Notes under the pieces: generated by a model
What the model saw: only the letters and a program-made list of their open reading frames with translations
Told to the model about the DNA's origin: nothing
Databases searched by the model: none
Part shown: positions 1-10,792 of the stretch, piece by piece
Numbering within the stretch: position 1 is the first letter of the stretch
Layout: the number at the start of each line of letters is the position of its first letter
Assembly (NCBI GenBank): GCA_905221605.1
Contig: CAJNDS010001802.1
Span: 428,922 to 492,921 of the forward strand
Direction: 5' to 3'
DNA from: Symbiodinium natans
Lineage: Eukaryota > Sar > Dinophyceae > Suessiales > Symbiodiniaceae
DNA length: 64,000 nt
Program-made: the position numbers and the translations under genes

Positions 1-67
1 GGGATTGGGGTGTGGGGTTTAGGGTTCAGGGTTTAGGGTTTAGGGGGGGAGGGGGGGCTCAGGGTTT

Positions 68-143
68 CAGGATTTGTCCTTATTGTAAGGGAATCCTACT
101 ATACGGGGGTCCATTATAGGGGTCCCTTATTTTCGTACGCGCC
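68..143. repeat. Partial family-2 inverted-repeat element
   Basis: The words 'aagggaatcctacta', 'gggggtcc' and 'ggggtcccttatttt' match in reverse sense the core shared by the elements at 7080, 35961 and 41334. Only part of an element is visible and its ends are not defined. Confidence 0.35.
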
Positions 144-1345
144 CAAGTTTTAGAGAGATGTGTAGGGTTCAGGGTTTCAGGGTTGAGTGCGCTCTTACAA
201 CAAGGGGTCCGTAGGATGTAAGTGGCTCTGCTGTGGCCCAGCAGGCTGAGTAGCAGACATTCAGTACATGTAAAGAATGCAATCATCCCCAAAACTCCTA
301 CGAAGAGTTGAGAGCGGCTAGTATCTAAGGCCATGAAATGTTTCGGTCAGTAATACAATACAATGAAATCACAACTAGATTATTAAGAGTCCTGTTTTCT
401 CCGTACATCTGCTAATGTGCTTCTGATTGCCGCGGCTGAGGCATACTTGGATGCAGGGAGGTCTTGGTAAGATCTCGAGGAATTGCCTTGCGTCTGGAGT
501 TCTGCATTTCGCTTGAAATCTCGAGCACCCCACTGTGGCGGTTGATTCCCCAAAACTACCCCACCATCCCCACACACGAGTGCCCGAAAGACTGAACACT
601 AAAGCGAACAGTGCAGTGCGGAAGGGGCTGCTGAAGACCATCCTGGCCCGATGGTTCTGGGTGCGACCCTTGTGTGTGTGTGTGTGTGAACCAATGGGGC
701 AAGCTGAGCATGTCCCTTGACAGGGCCTGGGGTTTTTATGTCAGGAATCTCATGAAGCTGTGGGTTTAGGCTGCAATAGCTGGCAACGGTAGCCAGGGCA
801 AAGAACCCCAGTTCTTCTTTTGAAGGTTATTGTCTGGGTTGGGTTTGCGGTTGCAGCGATTTCGCGGGCATCCAGAAAAGCGGGACCGGTTCTAGTTCGC
901 CCCCCTTGTGCAACTCATCCCCATCAGAAGGATCAAACCCAAATCAAGTAATAGAAAGGATATGGAAGAACTGGAAGCTGCCCCGCCCGCCCCTCCCCCC
1001 CCACTGACGCCAGTTGCCCTGACCTTCGCTCTTACAAGGCCTTTCAGTCGGTCATCAAGCTTAAGGCGTCAATGGGGTCGAAGCCTCCGCAGGGTGTTCA
1101 GAGTTTGCAGGTTTTGCAGGTTTAGGGTTCGTGGGGCTGAGGCAGTTCAGGGGTCGCGGAGTCCTCGCATTGTGAAGGTTTCTGGTGGCACCGATCTTGC
1201 TGTGTTTGCTGCTTCTTGGTAAAGCCACTGCCGAAGTGTAGGAGCCCGCTCTTCAGCTCTCTTCTGACGACTTCCAGTGGCCAAGTCGGCTCTTCCAAAC
1301 CCTTGAGAAGCTCAAATTCCCTCCCCCCCAAAAAAAAATGCACAC

Positions 1346-1391
1346 GTACCCTAAACCCTAAACCCTAAACCCTAAACGCTAAACCCTAACC
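1346..1391. repeat. Interstitial telomere-type array (CCCTAAA)n
   Basis: About six heptamer units, one altered to CGCTAAA. It is the first of many such arrays and lies in non-coding sequence upstream of the first W-motif exon candidates. Confidence 0.85.
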
Positions 1392-1736
1392 CCCCTCCAC
1401 ATTTTCTGAAGCTCCGTGCATGGCAGGAAGCTGACGCTCTTCGCAATCGAATCTACGCTGGAAAGGATCCGGGGATGTGTTGTGCTTCTGCAAGTTTCCT
1501 TCCATGACTACATTGCATCTACATTGGGAAGCACAGCAATGAGGACTCTTGTGACTTTGCGTGCTCCATGAAGAGATCTTGCCTTCGCATCGGCTCAGAT
1601 TGCCGAGTGGCCCTCTTCTGGTTCCTACAGTGTTTCTTGCCCCCTAAATCCCCAAAGCCCTGACAAACACGTGCAAAGCGCACGCACCCTGCACCCGCAC
1701 ACCCCCCCTGCACCCCCCAGTCAAGCCCCCAAGCAG

Positions 1737-1804
1737 GAGAAAGCCAGGAGGGCCCGCCTCAAGGCTGCCACGCGCGTTGCGCAGTACTTGGTGGCTTGGC
1801 TCAG
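1737..1804 (+). CDS. Exon candidate, W-motif protein
   Basis: Follows 'caagcag'. The frame reads EKARRARLKAATRVAQYLVA then W-L, a basic helix leading to a L-V-A-W ending like the other repeats of the locus. A stop follows soon after, so an exon end is needed near 1790-1804; no clean donor is visible and a GT at 1790 is an alternative. Confidence 0.3.
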
Positions 1805-2061
1805 CTGATCTCAGCTGTGCTTGCTCCTGAAACCCCAAAGCAGAGCGCCTCTTGTCATCGTTCTTATGTGATGCTGTGCTGCGACTTCAGGAATAGTTAC
1901 CCGGTTTGGCAGCCCTTAAGGGGTTGAGGTTGTATGGTCTAGGTATTGTGCGCGGTCCCTGTCCCTTGATACTTATGTATCCTTTGCGTGCCCAGATATT
2001 CGTCTCAAAGCTCCTCACGAAAAGTCGAGAATGAATCTCTGACCACCACGCTGTCGAGGAG

Positions 2062-2121
2062 TTTCCGAGCATGTGGTCAGCTTTCAAAGAATGGCACGCT
2101 GTGGCCAAAGTTGCTGCAGAG
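2062..2121 (+). CDS. Exon candidate, W-motif protein
   Basis: Twenty codons in phase 0-0 between AG (2060-2061) and a GAG|GC donor. It reads MWSAFKEWHAVAKVAAE after FPS: two tryptophans in an amphipathic helix, F-K-E-W matching the F-x-x-W signature of Sfi1-type repeats. The same stretch has a competing open frame, so it rests on motif fit and splice sites. Confidence 0.42.
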
Positions 2122-2282
2122 GCTCCTGGGACAGCTTCGTTGTAGATGTGCCAAAACAACAGACCCGAAACCCCCTTCGGGATCCAAAAGGGTTTAGGGC
2201 TGAGCTTCGCTTTATGGCTCATCATTCATCAATACAACAGGCAATGTCCGTCCCCTTATCCCGTCTCTGCGGGCTTCGGGAG

Positions 2283-2333
2283 ACGCAGATACTTGTGGAA
2301 GGAGAGGAAGACCGCTGAAGAATATCTTCGGAG
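2283..2333 (+). CDS. Exon candidate, basic helix
   Basis: Opens after 'gggag' and closes at CGGAG|GC. Reads RRYLWKERKTAEEYLRR, a charged amphipathic helix with one W, compatible with a spacer between W-motif repeats. Phase 2 to 2. Confidence 0.32.
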
Positions 2334-2788
2334 GCAGCAGCCAAGCAGCATCAAGGTGCTCTCTATGGTTCCTGCAAATCAGGGTGGTTCGGGGGCATAG
2401 TTCGAAGGAACGGTTGTTTTAACTGCGGTGAACAGGAATAAGCCCCACATATCATGCCATGAAACCCCAACCCTCAGTGAGACATCAACCTCCGATCTCA
2501 AGGAAACTCCGTGATGTCGAGGCGAATGTGCTCAAGTTCCAGGCAGCCGCTTTCTTTTGCTTGAAGTAGGGTGCGACGCAGGATGACCTATGCAGCACAT
2601 GACCTGTCGATGCATGGTTTGAGTAGATTAGACAGACATGACATGTTCCTACACAATCTATTATGCATATGTGCATATGCTGTGTATTCTATTCCACAGC
2701 TGCCGATGCTTCACCCAGCCAGTCAAATTGTGAGTACGCTTCAGGGTCAGCTTCCATCATAAATTTTTGCCTGCACGCCCAGACGGAG

Positions 2789-2846
2789 ATCCGGCCGCGA
2801 ATGCTGAAGCGCATGGTCTGCCTGCCTTGGTTTGCATGCCTGCGGA
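2789..2846 (+). CDS. Exon candidate, W-motif protein
   Basis: After 'gacggag'. Reads MLKRMVCLPWFACLR, hydrophobic and basic around a single W, similar in texture to the other repeats but with a proline beside the W. A GC donor at 2847 is plausible. The antisense strand is also open here. Confidence 0.27.
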
Positions 2847-3175
2847 GCTCGGCCTGAACATGAAACTCTATGAAAGTCCAGTGCAATCCCTATGCACTGG
2901 ACCCAGAGTTCGAGGAACTTTGGGGATTTCCATTCAGGGGGCTTGGGGGTTTTCACGGCTTTGGGTGTGCGATTGAAGCCAGGAGAGAGTGGTGGAGATC
3001 TTCGATGCTGAGGAGGCGAAGAAGGCAGCACCAAGTTGTGGGCTTTGTTTTGATTTTCTTTGGGGGTACGGGTTTTCGGGATCCGAGAGCCTCTCCTCAG
3101 TCCCGGATTGTTTTTTTTCGGTCTGTGGCTCGGGCTTCCCTTGCACGGCCCTACCTTTTCGCCCATGTCATGCAG

Positions 3176-3230
3176 GTCTTCGACAAATGGCAAGTACAAA
3201 GCTTCCGCAGCAGCGAGAGCCCTGGCGCGG
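3176..3230 (+). CDS. Exon candidate, W-motif protein
   Basis: A good pyrimidine tract and 'catgcag' precede it. Frame 1 reads VFDKWQVQSFRSSESPG with F-D-K-W; the other two frames are also open and one carries its own W motifs (MLVWALGLW). The right edge is uncertain. Confidence 0.3.
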
Positions 3231-3716
3231 CATGCTCATGCTTGTGTGGGCATTGGGCTTGTGGGACCGCATGGAAGAAACATAGCCGAGCCCATGTCTC
3301 AGCTTTTGCTTCTCGAGCGGCTAAACCATATGGCTCGTCTTCATCCAAGAGAATGACTAAGCTTTTGCTCAATTGCGACGGAAGCCACTTCATGAAAAGC
3401 AAGGTTGCACGACAAGCGCCGATGTCAAGTCCTTGAACAGTCAGCTCACGTGTTCAAAAAGTCCTCTCCATACTCTCCATAGGTTGTGGCCGTACCGGTG
3501 TTTCAGCGTCTGCCGAATTCCGAAGTGGCCTGCTTGTACCACAGGCAAGGGAATGAACTTGATCTGCATGTAGACAGCTGTTTGCCTCGATCTGCCCCCA
3601 AAGTCGGGGAATCTCCTTACAGCATATACCCCAGAATATTACGTGCATCTCATTAGGGTCTCCCTATTTTGGAACCCCCCCCGCACCTATTGCACAGTGT
3701 TTTGGGGGGCACCTCC

Positions 3717-3815
3717 CTAAACCCTCAACCCTATACCCCAAACCCTAAACCCTGAACCCTAAACCCTAAACCCCAAACCCTAAACCCCTAAAATTCTGAA
3801 CCCTAAACCTCAGGT
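3717..3815. repeat. Degenerate telomere-type array
   Basis: About 12 CCCTAAA-type heptamers with CCCTGAA, CCCCAAA and CCTCAAC variants, ending directly in the 'cctcag' acceptor of the next exon candidate. Confidence 0.8.
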
Positions 3816-3913
3816 CTCATCCTGAAGACTGTCGAATACCGAGAGCTTGGGGACCACCTCCAGCAACTGAAAGCCTGCTTGGAGGCCCCCTTTTTGTCCT
3901 CTTTGAATCTTCG
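3814..3913 (+). CDS. Exon candidate, helical
   Basis: After 'aacctcag'. Reads LILKTVEYRELGDHLQQLK and on through CLEAPFLSSL: a long amphipathic helix, coiled-coil-like, with GC-rich third positions. The right edge falls just before a TTTAGGG run. No W motif; compatible with a spacer helix of the same protein. Confidence 0.35.
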
Positions 3914-3916
3914 TGG

Positions 3917-3951
3917 GTTTAGGGTTTAAAGTTTAGGGTTTAGGGTTTAGG
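3917..3951. repeat. Interstitial telomere-type array (TTTAGGG)n
   Basis: About five heptamers in the opposite orientation to the array 200 bp upstream, so the pair brackets the 3814 exon candidate. Confidence 0.8.
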
Positions 3952-4383
3952 GATCCTGTACCCTGAAGGGTTTCCCCCAACTCGATTCTACGGCTGCCCT
4001 TGGACGGAGCAATGACAACACTCATGAATCTCATAAGTTTGTTTGTTGTGCTTCCCAGCCCCAGACATGCTTCCCATCTCAGACTTCATCAAAAGTGGGT
4101 GAAGCGGACACGGCCACAAGGACACAAGCCGCACAAAGCTCCCTGCAACCTTGAACATCTGCACTTGGGATGTTCCCCCTTTATCCTTAGAGATTATAAT
4201 AGGGGGTACTACAATCCCCAGTGGGAGCATCCAAATCTGAACCAAGCAGGGCCGAAAAGGGCACCTGGCAGGCCTGGCGCTGTCGCTGCGTGCGCGCCTG
4301 GCTCCGCGGCGCGGGCTTCCGGCTGGGACAGGCCTGGTAGGGTAGGAGGGTCTTAGGAGAGTTACTAACAGTTACTAACAGTA

Positions 4384-4431
4384 ATATATATATATATATA
4401 TGTATATACATGTATATATATATATATACTA
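4384..4431. repeat. (TA)n microsatellite
   Basis: Almost pure alternating TA/ATGT, self-complementary. Preceded by a short direct repeat of 'gttactaaca'. Confidence 0.9.
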
Positions 4432-4650
4432 TTTAGTACAATAACCCCAGGAGGGTCTTGAGGTATTCGGCTTTCGGGGTTCTTCAGGGTTGGTTTTGGG
4501 CTCAGGGAAAGGGATGGAGGTTTGGGGATTTAGGGTACTCGGGGGTTCAGGTCTAAAGAGTTTAAGCCCTTCAGAAGGGTGTGGGTTTAGGCCCCCTTAG
4601 TGATTGTCAGGAAGCTCAGGATGCTGGGCTTGAAAGCTTCAGGGGGGAAC

Positions 4651-4651
4651 G

Positions 4652-4740
<89 letters not shown>

Positions 4741-4969
4741 ACCCACCCACACACACACCCACGCACACACACACACAACACAACACAACACAACACAACA
4801 CACACACACACACAACACAACACAACACACACAACACAACACAACACAACACAACACAACACAACACAACACAACACAACACAACACAACACAACACAAC
4901 ACAACACAACACAGCACAGCACAACACAACACAACACACCACACCACACCACAACACACACACACACAC
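4651..4969. repeat. (AC)n and (ACACA)n microsatellite
   Basis: About 90 bp of pure (AC)n grades into pentamer (AACAC)n with a few GC changes and ends at the assembly gap. It lacks stops in all frames of either strand, so the very long Thr/His or Cys/Val translations here are artefacts of the repeat. Confidence 0.95.
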
Positions 4970-5069
4970 NNNNNNNNNNNNNNNNNNNNNNNNNNNNNNN
5001 NNNNNNNNNNNNNNNNNNNNNNNNNNNNNNNNNNNNNNNNNNNNNNNNNNNNNNNNNNNNNNNNNNNNN
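4970..5069. other. Assembly gap (100 N)
   Basis: Exactly 100 N inside the CA-rich array. Such a round number normally marks a gap of unknown size, so the true array is probably longer. Confidence 0.98.
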
Positions 5070-6243
5070 CCAACACACCAACACACCAACACACCAACAC
5101 ACCAACACACCAACACACCAACACACCAACACACCAACACACCAACACACCAGCACACCAGCACACCAGCACACCAGCACACCAACACACCAACACACCA
5201 ACACACCAACACACCAACACACCAACACACCAACACACCAACACACCAACACACCAACACACCATCCCACCAACACACCAACACACCAACACACCAACAC
5301 ACCAACACACCAACACACCAACACACCAACACACCAACCCACCAACCCACCAACCCACCAACACACCAACACACCAACACACCAACACACCAACACACCA
5401 ACACACCAACACACCAACACACCAACACACCAACACACCAACACACCAACACACCAGCACACCAACACACCAACACACCAACACACCAACACACCAACAC
5501 ACCAACACACCAACACACCAACACACCAAGACACCAACACACCAAGACACCAACACACCAACACACCAAGACACACCGACACACCAAGACACACCGACAC
5601 ACCAAGACACACCAAGACACCAAGACACCAAGACACCAAGACACCAACACACCAACACACCAACACACCAACACACCAACACACCAACACACCAACACAC
5701 CAACACACCAACACACCAACACACCAACACACCAACACACCAACACACCAACACACCAACACACCAACACACCAACACACCAACACACCAACCCACCAAC
5801 CAACACACCAACCCACCAACCAACACACCAACACACCAACCAACACACCAACACACCAACACACCAACACACCAACACACCAACACACCAACCAACACAC
5901 CAACACACCAACACACCAACACACCAACACACCAACACACCAACACACCAACACACCAACACACCAACACACCAACACACCACCACACACCAAACACACC
6001 AACACACCAACACACCAACACACCAACACACCAACACACCAACACACCAACACACCAACACACCAACACACCAATACACCAACACACCAACACACCAACA
6101 CACCAACACACCAACACACCAACACACCAACACACCAACACACCAACACACCAACACACCAACACACCAACACACCAACACACCAACACACCAACACACC
6201 AACACACCAACACACCAACACACCAACACACCAACACACCAAC
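5070..6243. repeat. (CCAACACA)n octamer satellite
   Basis: About 1.17 kb of CCAACACA units with single-base variants grouped in patches: GCACA near 5150, CCCAC near 5335, AAGACA at 5530-5640, and 12-mer skips at 5800-5890. Clustered variants indicate local duplication of unit blocks. Not a gene. Confidence 0.95.
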
Positions 6244-6397
6244 ACACAACACACACACACAACACACACACACAACACACACACACACACAACACACAAC
6301 ACACAACACACAACACACACAACACACAACACACAACACACAACACACAACACACAACACACAACACACACAACACAACACACAACACACACAACAC

Positions 6398-6436
<39 letters not shown>

Positions 6437-6455
6437 CACACACACACACACACAA

Positions 6456-6492
<37 letters not shown>
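6244..6492. repeat. (AC)n with AACACAC units
   Basis: Returns from the octamer to (ACACACA) and pure (AC)n, mirroring the left flank of the block. Confidence 0.93.
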
Positions 6493-6496
<4 letters not shown>

Positions 6497-6608
6497 CAAG
6501 GCCAGAATCCCCAACACAAGCGCCCCTGAGTCCGTGGTGTCTTGGGGCAACCTGGCCGTCGAGCAGTGCATCTTCGCAACCTGGCGTGGCTGCCTCAGAC
6601 CTCGGGAG
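6493..6608 (+). CDS. Exon candidate, W-motif protein
   Basis: Directly abuts the (AC)n tract at 'cacacag'. Reads TKARIPNTSAPESVVSW, then LAVEQCIFATWRGCLR: a C-I-F-A-T-W-R core typical of the repeats here. Closes on a good GGGAG|GTCTGA donor. The left edge could be 6501 instead. An acceptor formed by a CA repeat is unusual. Confidence 0.42.
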
Positions 6609-7079
6609 GTCTGAGGAGGCCTGTGCCAAGGCCTGCAATGCCTATATCTTAGGACCAAGCCCGTCAGCAAGACCCCACAGTCAAGCCGCGAGCTATCGTG
6701 CCGATGAGCCTCACATCTGACGCCCAGAGTCCCATGCAGCAAATGGAGTCATACTTGACACCAGGCATCCGCAAAGCTTCAATCGCCAGATTGCCAGAAG
6801 TGAGACACCTACCTCTGCCTAAGCTATTTCCGTGCCACATGCATCCACAAGGCAAGCTCTGCCTCACCCACCATGCCGAGTTTTCTGTCCGGCCCCTGGA
6901 TTCTTGCAGTGTTTGGGTGTCTAGGTGTCACAGGATCATGAACGGGCAGTATGCCCTGCAACAGGCTCATGGCTGAAGTTCGGAAGGCTGCGACGGATGT
7001 CCAGCAAGTTTTCCGAGGTCACACGGCTCTTTGCAGCGCAGCGAATAGGCCGATCCATGCACTCTGTGGGGCAATTTTT

Positions 7080-7186
7080 GGGGGTTTTATGAACATGGGG
7101 GGGGCCCCTAAAACAGACCCCCCGAAATGGTAGGATCCCCTTATACTGGGGACCCCAATAAGGCACCCCTAGTATCATGAACCCCC
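7080..7186. repeat. Family-2 inverted-repeat element
   Basis: Begins 'gggggttttatgaacat' and ends 'tatcatgaaccccc', near-perfect reverse complements. The core words 'ggatccccttat' and 'ggaccccaataagg' are shared with 35961 and 41334. No coding capacity; a non-autonomous MITE or introner. An AG acceptor ('tttgactgcag') follows 25 bp downstream. Confidence 0.75.
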
Positions 7187-7381
7187 ATCTGTGCTACCTT
7201 TGACTGCAGTTCTCACGAAGGAGGCAGGCGCATCAGCCTGCCTCCCTACTTCTCTCTTGCGCTGCCTGAACCCGAGCTTTAGACCAGGAATCCTCTCGCA
7301 AAACCTTGAACCCTAAGTCTGCATCCCAACAAGAAGCATTTAACACCATAGTTTTGTCCCTACCAATATTCTGCGAGGAAG

Positions 7382-7430
7382 GGCCTTGATGGCAAGACAG
7401 CGGCTTGCCCTGCGGCACTGGTCGAACCAG
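7382..7430 (+). CDS. Exon candidate, W-motif protein
   Basis: Between AG 7380-7381 and a CAG|GC donor. Reads ALMARQRLALRHWSNQ, a compact basic repeat with L-R-H-W; one of the better motif matches. Phase 2 to 0. Confidence 0.45.
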
Positions 7431-7876
7431 GCGCCTAGTTACTGGCACTTGGAGGGTAGGAGAAGCTACCATGATCACTTCTGACTGGTTATGAAAACCT
7501 GAAGTAGGGGGTGCTTGAGAACCCTAAGCCCCTCAGCCCAGAGGTCCCTACCCTTTGCAACCTCCCATGAAGCTGGGATCAGTCGCAGCCTGCGCAGAGC
7601 CTGAGCGCAGAAGATTTGGAGGGTCTTTCAGGCTTTTCGGTTCGGGTTTAGGGTTTACAGGGTAGGGGGTAGGGGGGGGGGGGTAGCTTTGGAGACTTTC
7701 AACCAGAGCTTGCCCAGTTTTTCTATATCCCAGCTATAACTTCCCGATTCAGGGTTGGGGGGGTTCGTGGATGTTTGAGGGTTCGGGGTTTAAGGTTCAT
7801 GGTTTAAAGCGCTGTTAGGACTGTGAGGATCAACACCAAGTTTCCTGACACGGGTATTCCTTAAATAGTTTCATTT

Positions 7877-7978
7877 CTTGGAGGTTCATGGGTAGTTCTA
7901 ACTGATTATGGTAACTATACTTACCACCCTATTTAGGGTACCTATAACCTTACTAATAATTACCCATGAACCTCCAAG
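7877..7978. repeat. Family-1 inverted-repeat element (introner-like), full length
   Basis: Left end 'cttggaggttcatgggtag' and right end 'tacccatgaacctccaag' are exact reverse complements over about 19 bases, and the interior is also partly palindromic. As read, GGAG|GT lies inside the left terminus and the right terminus ends CCAAG, so a whole intron from GT to AG would be contained in the element. An open segment with EAIQMATAALQNQAGW follows immediately. Confidence 0.8.
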
Positions 7979-8285
7979 TATGCTTTGCGGAAAATTCCTC
8001 GTCGGAGGCCATACAAATGGCGACGGCCGCCTTGCAGAACCAGGCCGGCTGGATGTGCTTGGTGACATTGGCGTCAGAACCCAGCCACATCCCAATTTAA
8101 TCCCTTTTTTTGGAGGGGGGGGGGGGGAGGGGGCGCGGGGGGTCCTGCCAGAAAAGTTCCGATATGAAGGGGTAGTAAAGGCAAAGGGTTGGGCTGTGTC
8201 TTGACATCCCGAAGTTCGAGCCCCACAACGAAACCACGAAGCTCCTAGCGCCAAGCAGTCTCAGAGATTGCCAAAAGCTCGGCTA

Positions 8286-8378
8286 GAAGGTTCATTTGTA
8301 GTTCGAAGGGTTGTGTTTCTTGGAAAAGATGTGTAACTACTGTTAGCTGTACTTACCAGCTACCCATGAACCTCCAAG
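8286..8378. repeat. Family-1 inverted-repeat element, left end decayed
   Basis: The right end matches the 7877 copy exactly for about 18 bases. The left end 'gaaggttcatttgtagtt' is a diverged version. Only about 300 bp from the intact copy. Confidence 0.6.
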
Positions 8379-9104
8379 TGCTACGGCCCTCCCCCATTGT
8401 TGCATGCGGGCTCCTTAGGTTTCCTTGTACACCCCGTAAGCAAGGAAGGGCCCACTCCCCCCCCCCGCCTCCTGTGTTCTCCATGGGTTCCCTTGGAAAG
8501 CGAGTGAGCAAGTGAGCAAGGAAGGGTATGGGTAGCCAAAGTGTCCTTAAGCACTGCTTGCTTATCTCCCAGGTAGCCTGAGAAAGGGGGCAAGGCCTCT
8601 GCAAAGCTAAGCCGCCCTGAAGGCACCAAAGCCTCAAAGGGGGGTTCAGGGTGGCTCCGAAACCACAAACCCGAAACCCTACAACCTGAAAACCCGAAGC
8701 CCTTTGGGATGAAAATCTCCAGGTCAAGAAACTCGACATGCTCCACCTCGCCAACCTGCCGCGACCTTGACCGCGGGAGGGCTCGGGACTGCAACTCATT
8801 TCGCTTGTCGACCTTTTGGAGATGGTGATTGCTGAAGATTAGGGGTGCCTTTATTATGTGCCCCCAACATATGACAGGCCTTGCTAGGGAACTTCGAAAT
8901 TAAGTACTTCTAATTCTCGGAAGCCCCCCACATGTTTTTGATGCCTTTTTTTGGGTCCTGCCAACAAGGTTTCTCAGGGAGAGTTGTGAAGGCCAACCAT
9001 TTACATAGCCAGCAGGGCTGGGGGAATGGTAGTTTCTTTAACTTTTAACAGCAACATCAAACCATGCGAATATAGAAGCTCTGAAGTTTGCACAACATGC
9101 GAGA

Positions 9105-9107
<3 letters not shown>

Positions 9108-9139
<32 letters not shown>
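9108..9139. repeat. (GA)n microsatellite
   Basis: About 15 GA dinucleotides with one ACAG interruption. Confidence 0.9.
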
Positions 9140-9242
9140 CTTAGTTTGGGGGAAACACTTCATCGCAAACTCCCCTGTTTTGCATAGTCTCAAGGACTAC
9201 CGACGCGTTCAGTGCGCGGGGGGTGCGTGCGCCCCTCAAGCC

Positions 9243-9500
9243 CAGAAGAAGAAGAAGCAGAAGAAGAAGAAGAAGAAGAAGACGAAGAAGAAGAAGAAGA
9301 AGAAGAAGAAGAAGAAGAAGAAGAAGAAGAAGAAGAAGAAGAAGAAGAAGAAGAAGAAGAAGAAGAAGAAGAAGAAGAAGAAGAAGAAGAAGAAGAATAA
9401 GAATAAGAAGAAGAAGAATAAGAACAAGAGAAGAAGAATAAGAAGAAGAAGAAGAAGAATAAGAAGAAGAAGAAGAAGAATAATAATAAGAATAATGAGA
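9243..9500. repeat. (GAA)n/(AAG)n trinucleotide tract
   Basis: About 250 bp of nearly pure GAA, drifting to AAT/AAG mixtures at its right end. Homopurine and mirror-symmetric. It creates long Lys, Glu or Arg translations on + and Phe or Ser on -, which are not genes. Confidence 0.95.
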
Positions 9501-9608
9501 AGAACATTAAGAAGAAGATAAGACAGACAAAACAAGCAGAACGAGAAATGTTGGAAGGACATGGAAGCGCGCTTGCATATTGAAGAGGCTGCCCCGACAA
9601 GTTTACAG

Positions 9609-9687
9609 ATGAGGTTCGACGTCAATGTCGACGCCGAGATAGAGCATCGCCACTGGCGTATGCGATGCATCTTCGAGGCTGGGCTGG
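9609..9687 (+). CDS. Exon candidate, W-motif protein
   Basis: After 'agtttacag'. Reads DEVRRQCRRRD then LAYAMHLRGWAGC, opening with the same split D-E codon pair as the strong exon at 23051 and ending L-R-G-W. Closes at CTGG|GTGCGC. A second frame is open over the same bases, so frame choice rests on the motif. Confidence 0.35.
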
Positions 9688-10036
9688 GTGCGCGCATTGT
9701 CATGCTTCGCCATCCCGATGATGCCCAACTCAGCCTTCGACCCCTAGCACGAAAGCTCCTAGCACCCCGACGCAGTAGGGTTATCGTCCTTAAGCTTTCG
9801 TCCCCCAGTCGGCTCGGCTCGAAATATATTCCTTCGATGTGTTTGACGGGCCATTGATGCTCATCGCAGTCGGAAGCTGTGGAAGGAAGACGATTATTTC
9901 ATCGCCGATCCCATGCCTTGATCGTCCATCGTCTCTGCCACCCCAGTCTCGGCGGGCAGCTTGCTCGGGAGATCTCCCCTTGCACCACGAAAGAAACAAG
10001 AAGAGGGAAAGTTAACTTAAGCAGGAAGAAGAAACA

Positions 10037-10141
10037 AGAACATTTCCCAGAATAGAGGTACCCTGTTTATACCCCAAATAGAATAGAATCCCCTCAAAGG
10101 GACCTCCAAAAGGGTACCCGTGTTTTTGGAAACCCCCCATT
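10037..10141. repeat. Inverted-repeat element, family-2b
   Basis: Shares 'ataccccaaata', an 'agaatcccctcaaaggga'-like core and 'ggtaccc/gggtaccc' words with 44872. The termini are weaker than in family 2 proper. Confidence 0.5.
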
Positions 10142-10150
10142 TGCGAACAG

Positions 10151-10207
10151 ACCTGTTCCTTGAGGCGTGGCAGATTGGCTGTCGGCAGCTCGTGCTGGGA
10201 GCCTCAG
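10151..10207 (+). CDS. Exon candidate, W-motif protein
   Basis: After 'gcgaacag'. Reads LFLEAWQIGCRQLVLGAS, a hydrophobic helix with L-E-A-W. The donor would be of GA type (CTCAG|GATC). It sits about 10 bp right of the 10037 element. Confidence 0.36.
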
Positions 10208-10644
10208 GATCAAGCATGTGGATCTAAGTTCAACTAACGACGCTGTTCTGCTTGTACGCTCCAGGAGCGGCTCACACGACAGCGCAAACCCCTGCACCTC
10301 CAGTTGCAGTGTCGTAGCCATCGGACCTGTTTAAGGATGACGATAGCTGCGCTACTGGTTTGACATCTCAAGAAGCGCAGCAGTCGGCGCACAGGTTGTA
10401 TGCAAGGCACAGATGCAACGAGCCGTAAGAACAGCAATATTGGTGTCAGCCACAGCAAGGAGGAGCAAATGGCATTCTGGTACAAGTGCAACTTGTGCGA
10501 CTGACGTATCTGCACATGACCGTAGCACTAAAAGCACTGACTCCTGGCCACATCTTTAAATGCCAATCATCTGCAGCAACCCCCTAAACCAACTCCCAAG
10601 TCCTTCGCCCCTAGTTAGGCACCGTAGCTCTGGCACCCTAGGCC

Positions 10645-10741
10645 CCCTAAACCCTAAACCCTAAACCCTAAACCCTAAACCCTAAACCCTAAACCCTAAA
10701 CCCTGTGGCCCCCTAAACCCTAAACCCTAAACGCTAAACCC
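10645..10741. repeat. Interstitial telomere-type array (CCCTAAA)n
   Basis: About 13 heptamers in two blocks separated by 'ccctgtggcc'. An oppositely oriented TTTAGGG block follows at 10873-10906, on the far side of the next exon candidate. Confidence 0.9.
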
Positions 10742-10792
10742 GAAACAGGCCCTAGCCCTATGAGGAGTTCCAACAAATGCCCCGAAACCCAG

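Noticed and set aside
4581-6742. Very long Thr/His or Cys/Val frames (650-700 codons) on both strands
   Set aside because: They are translations of CA-repeat DNA that lacks stops in all frames, and they cross the N gap.
9180-9703. Poly-Lys, poly-Glu, poly-Ser and poly-Phe frames
   Set aside because: Trinucleotide repeat artefacts.
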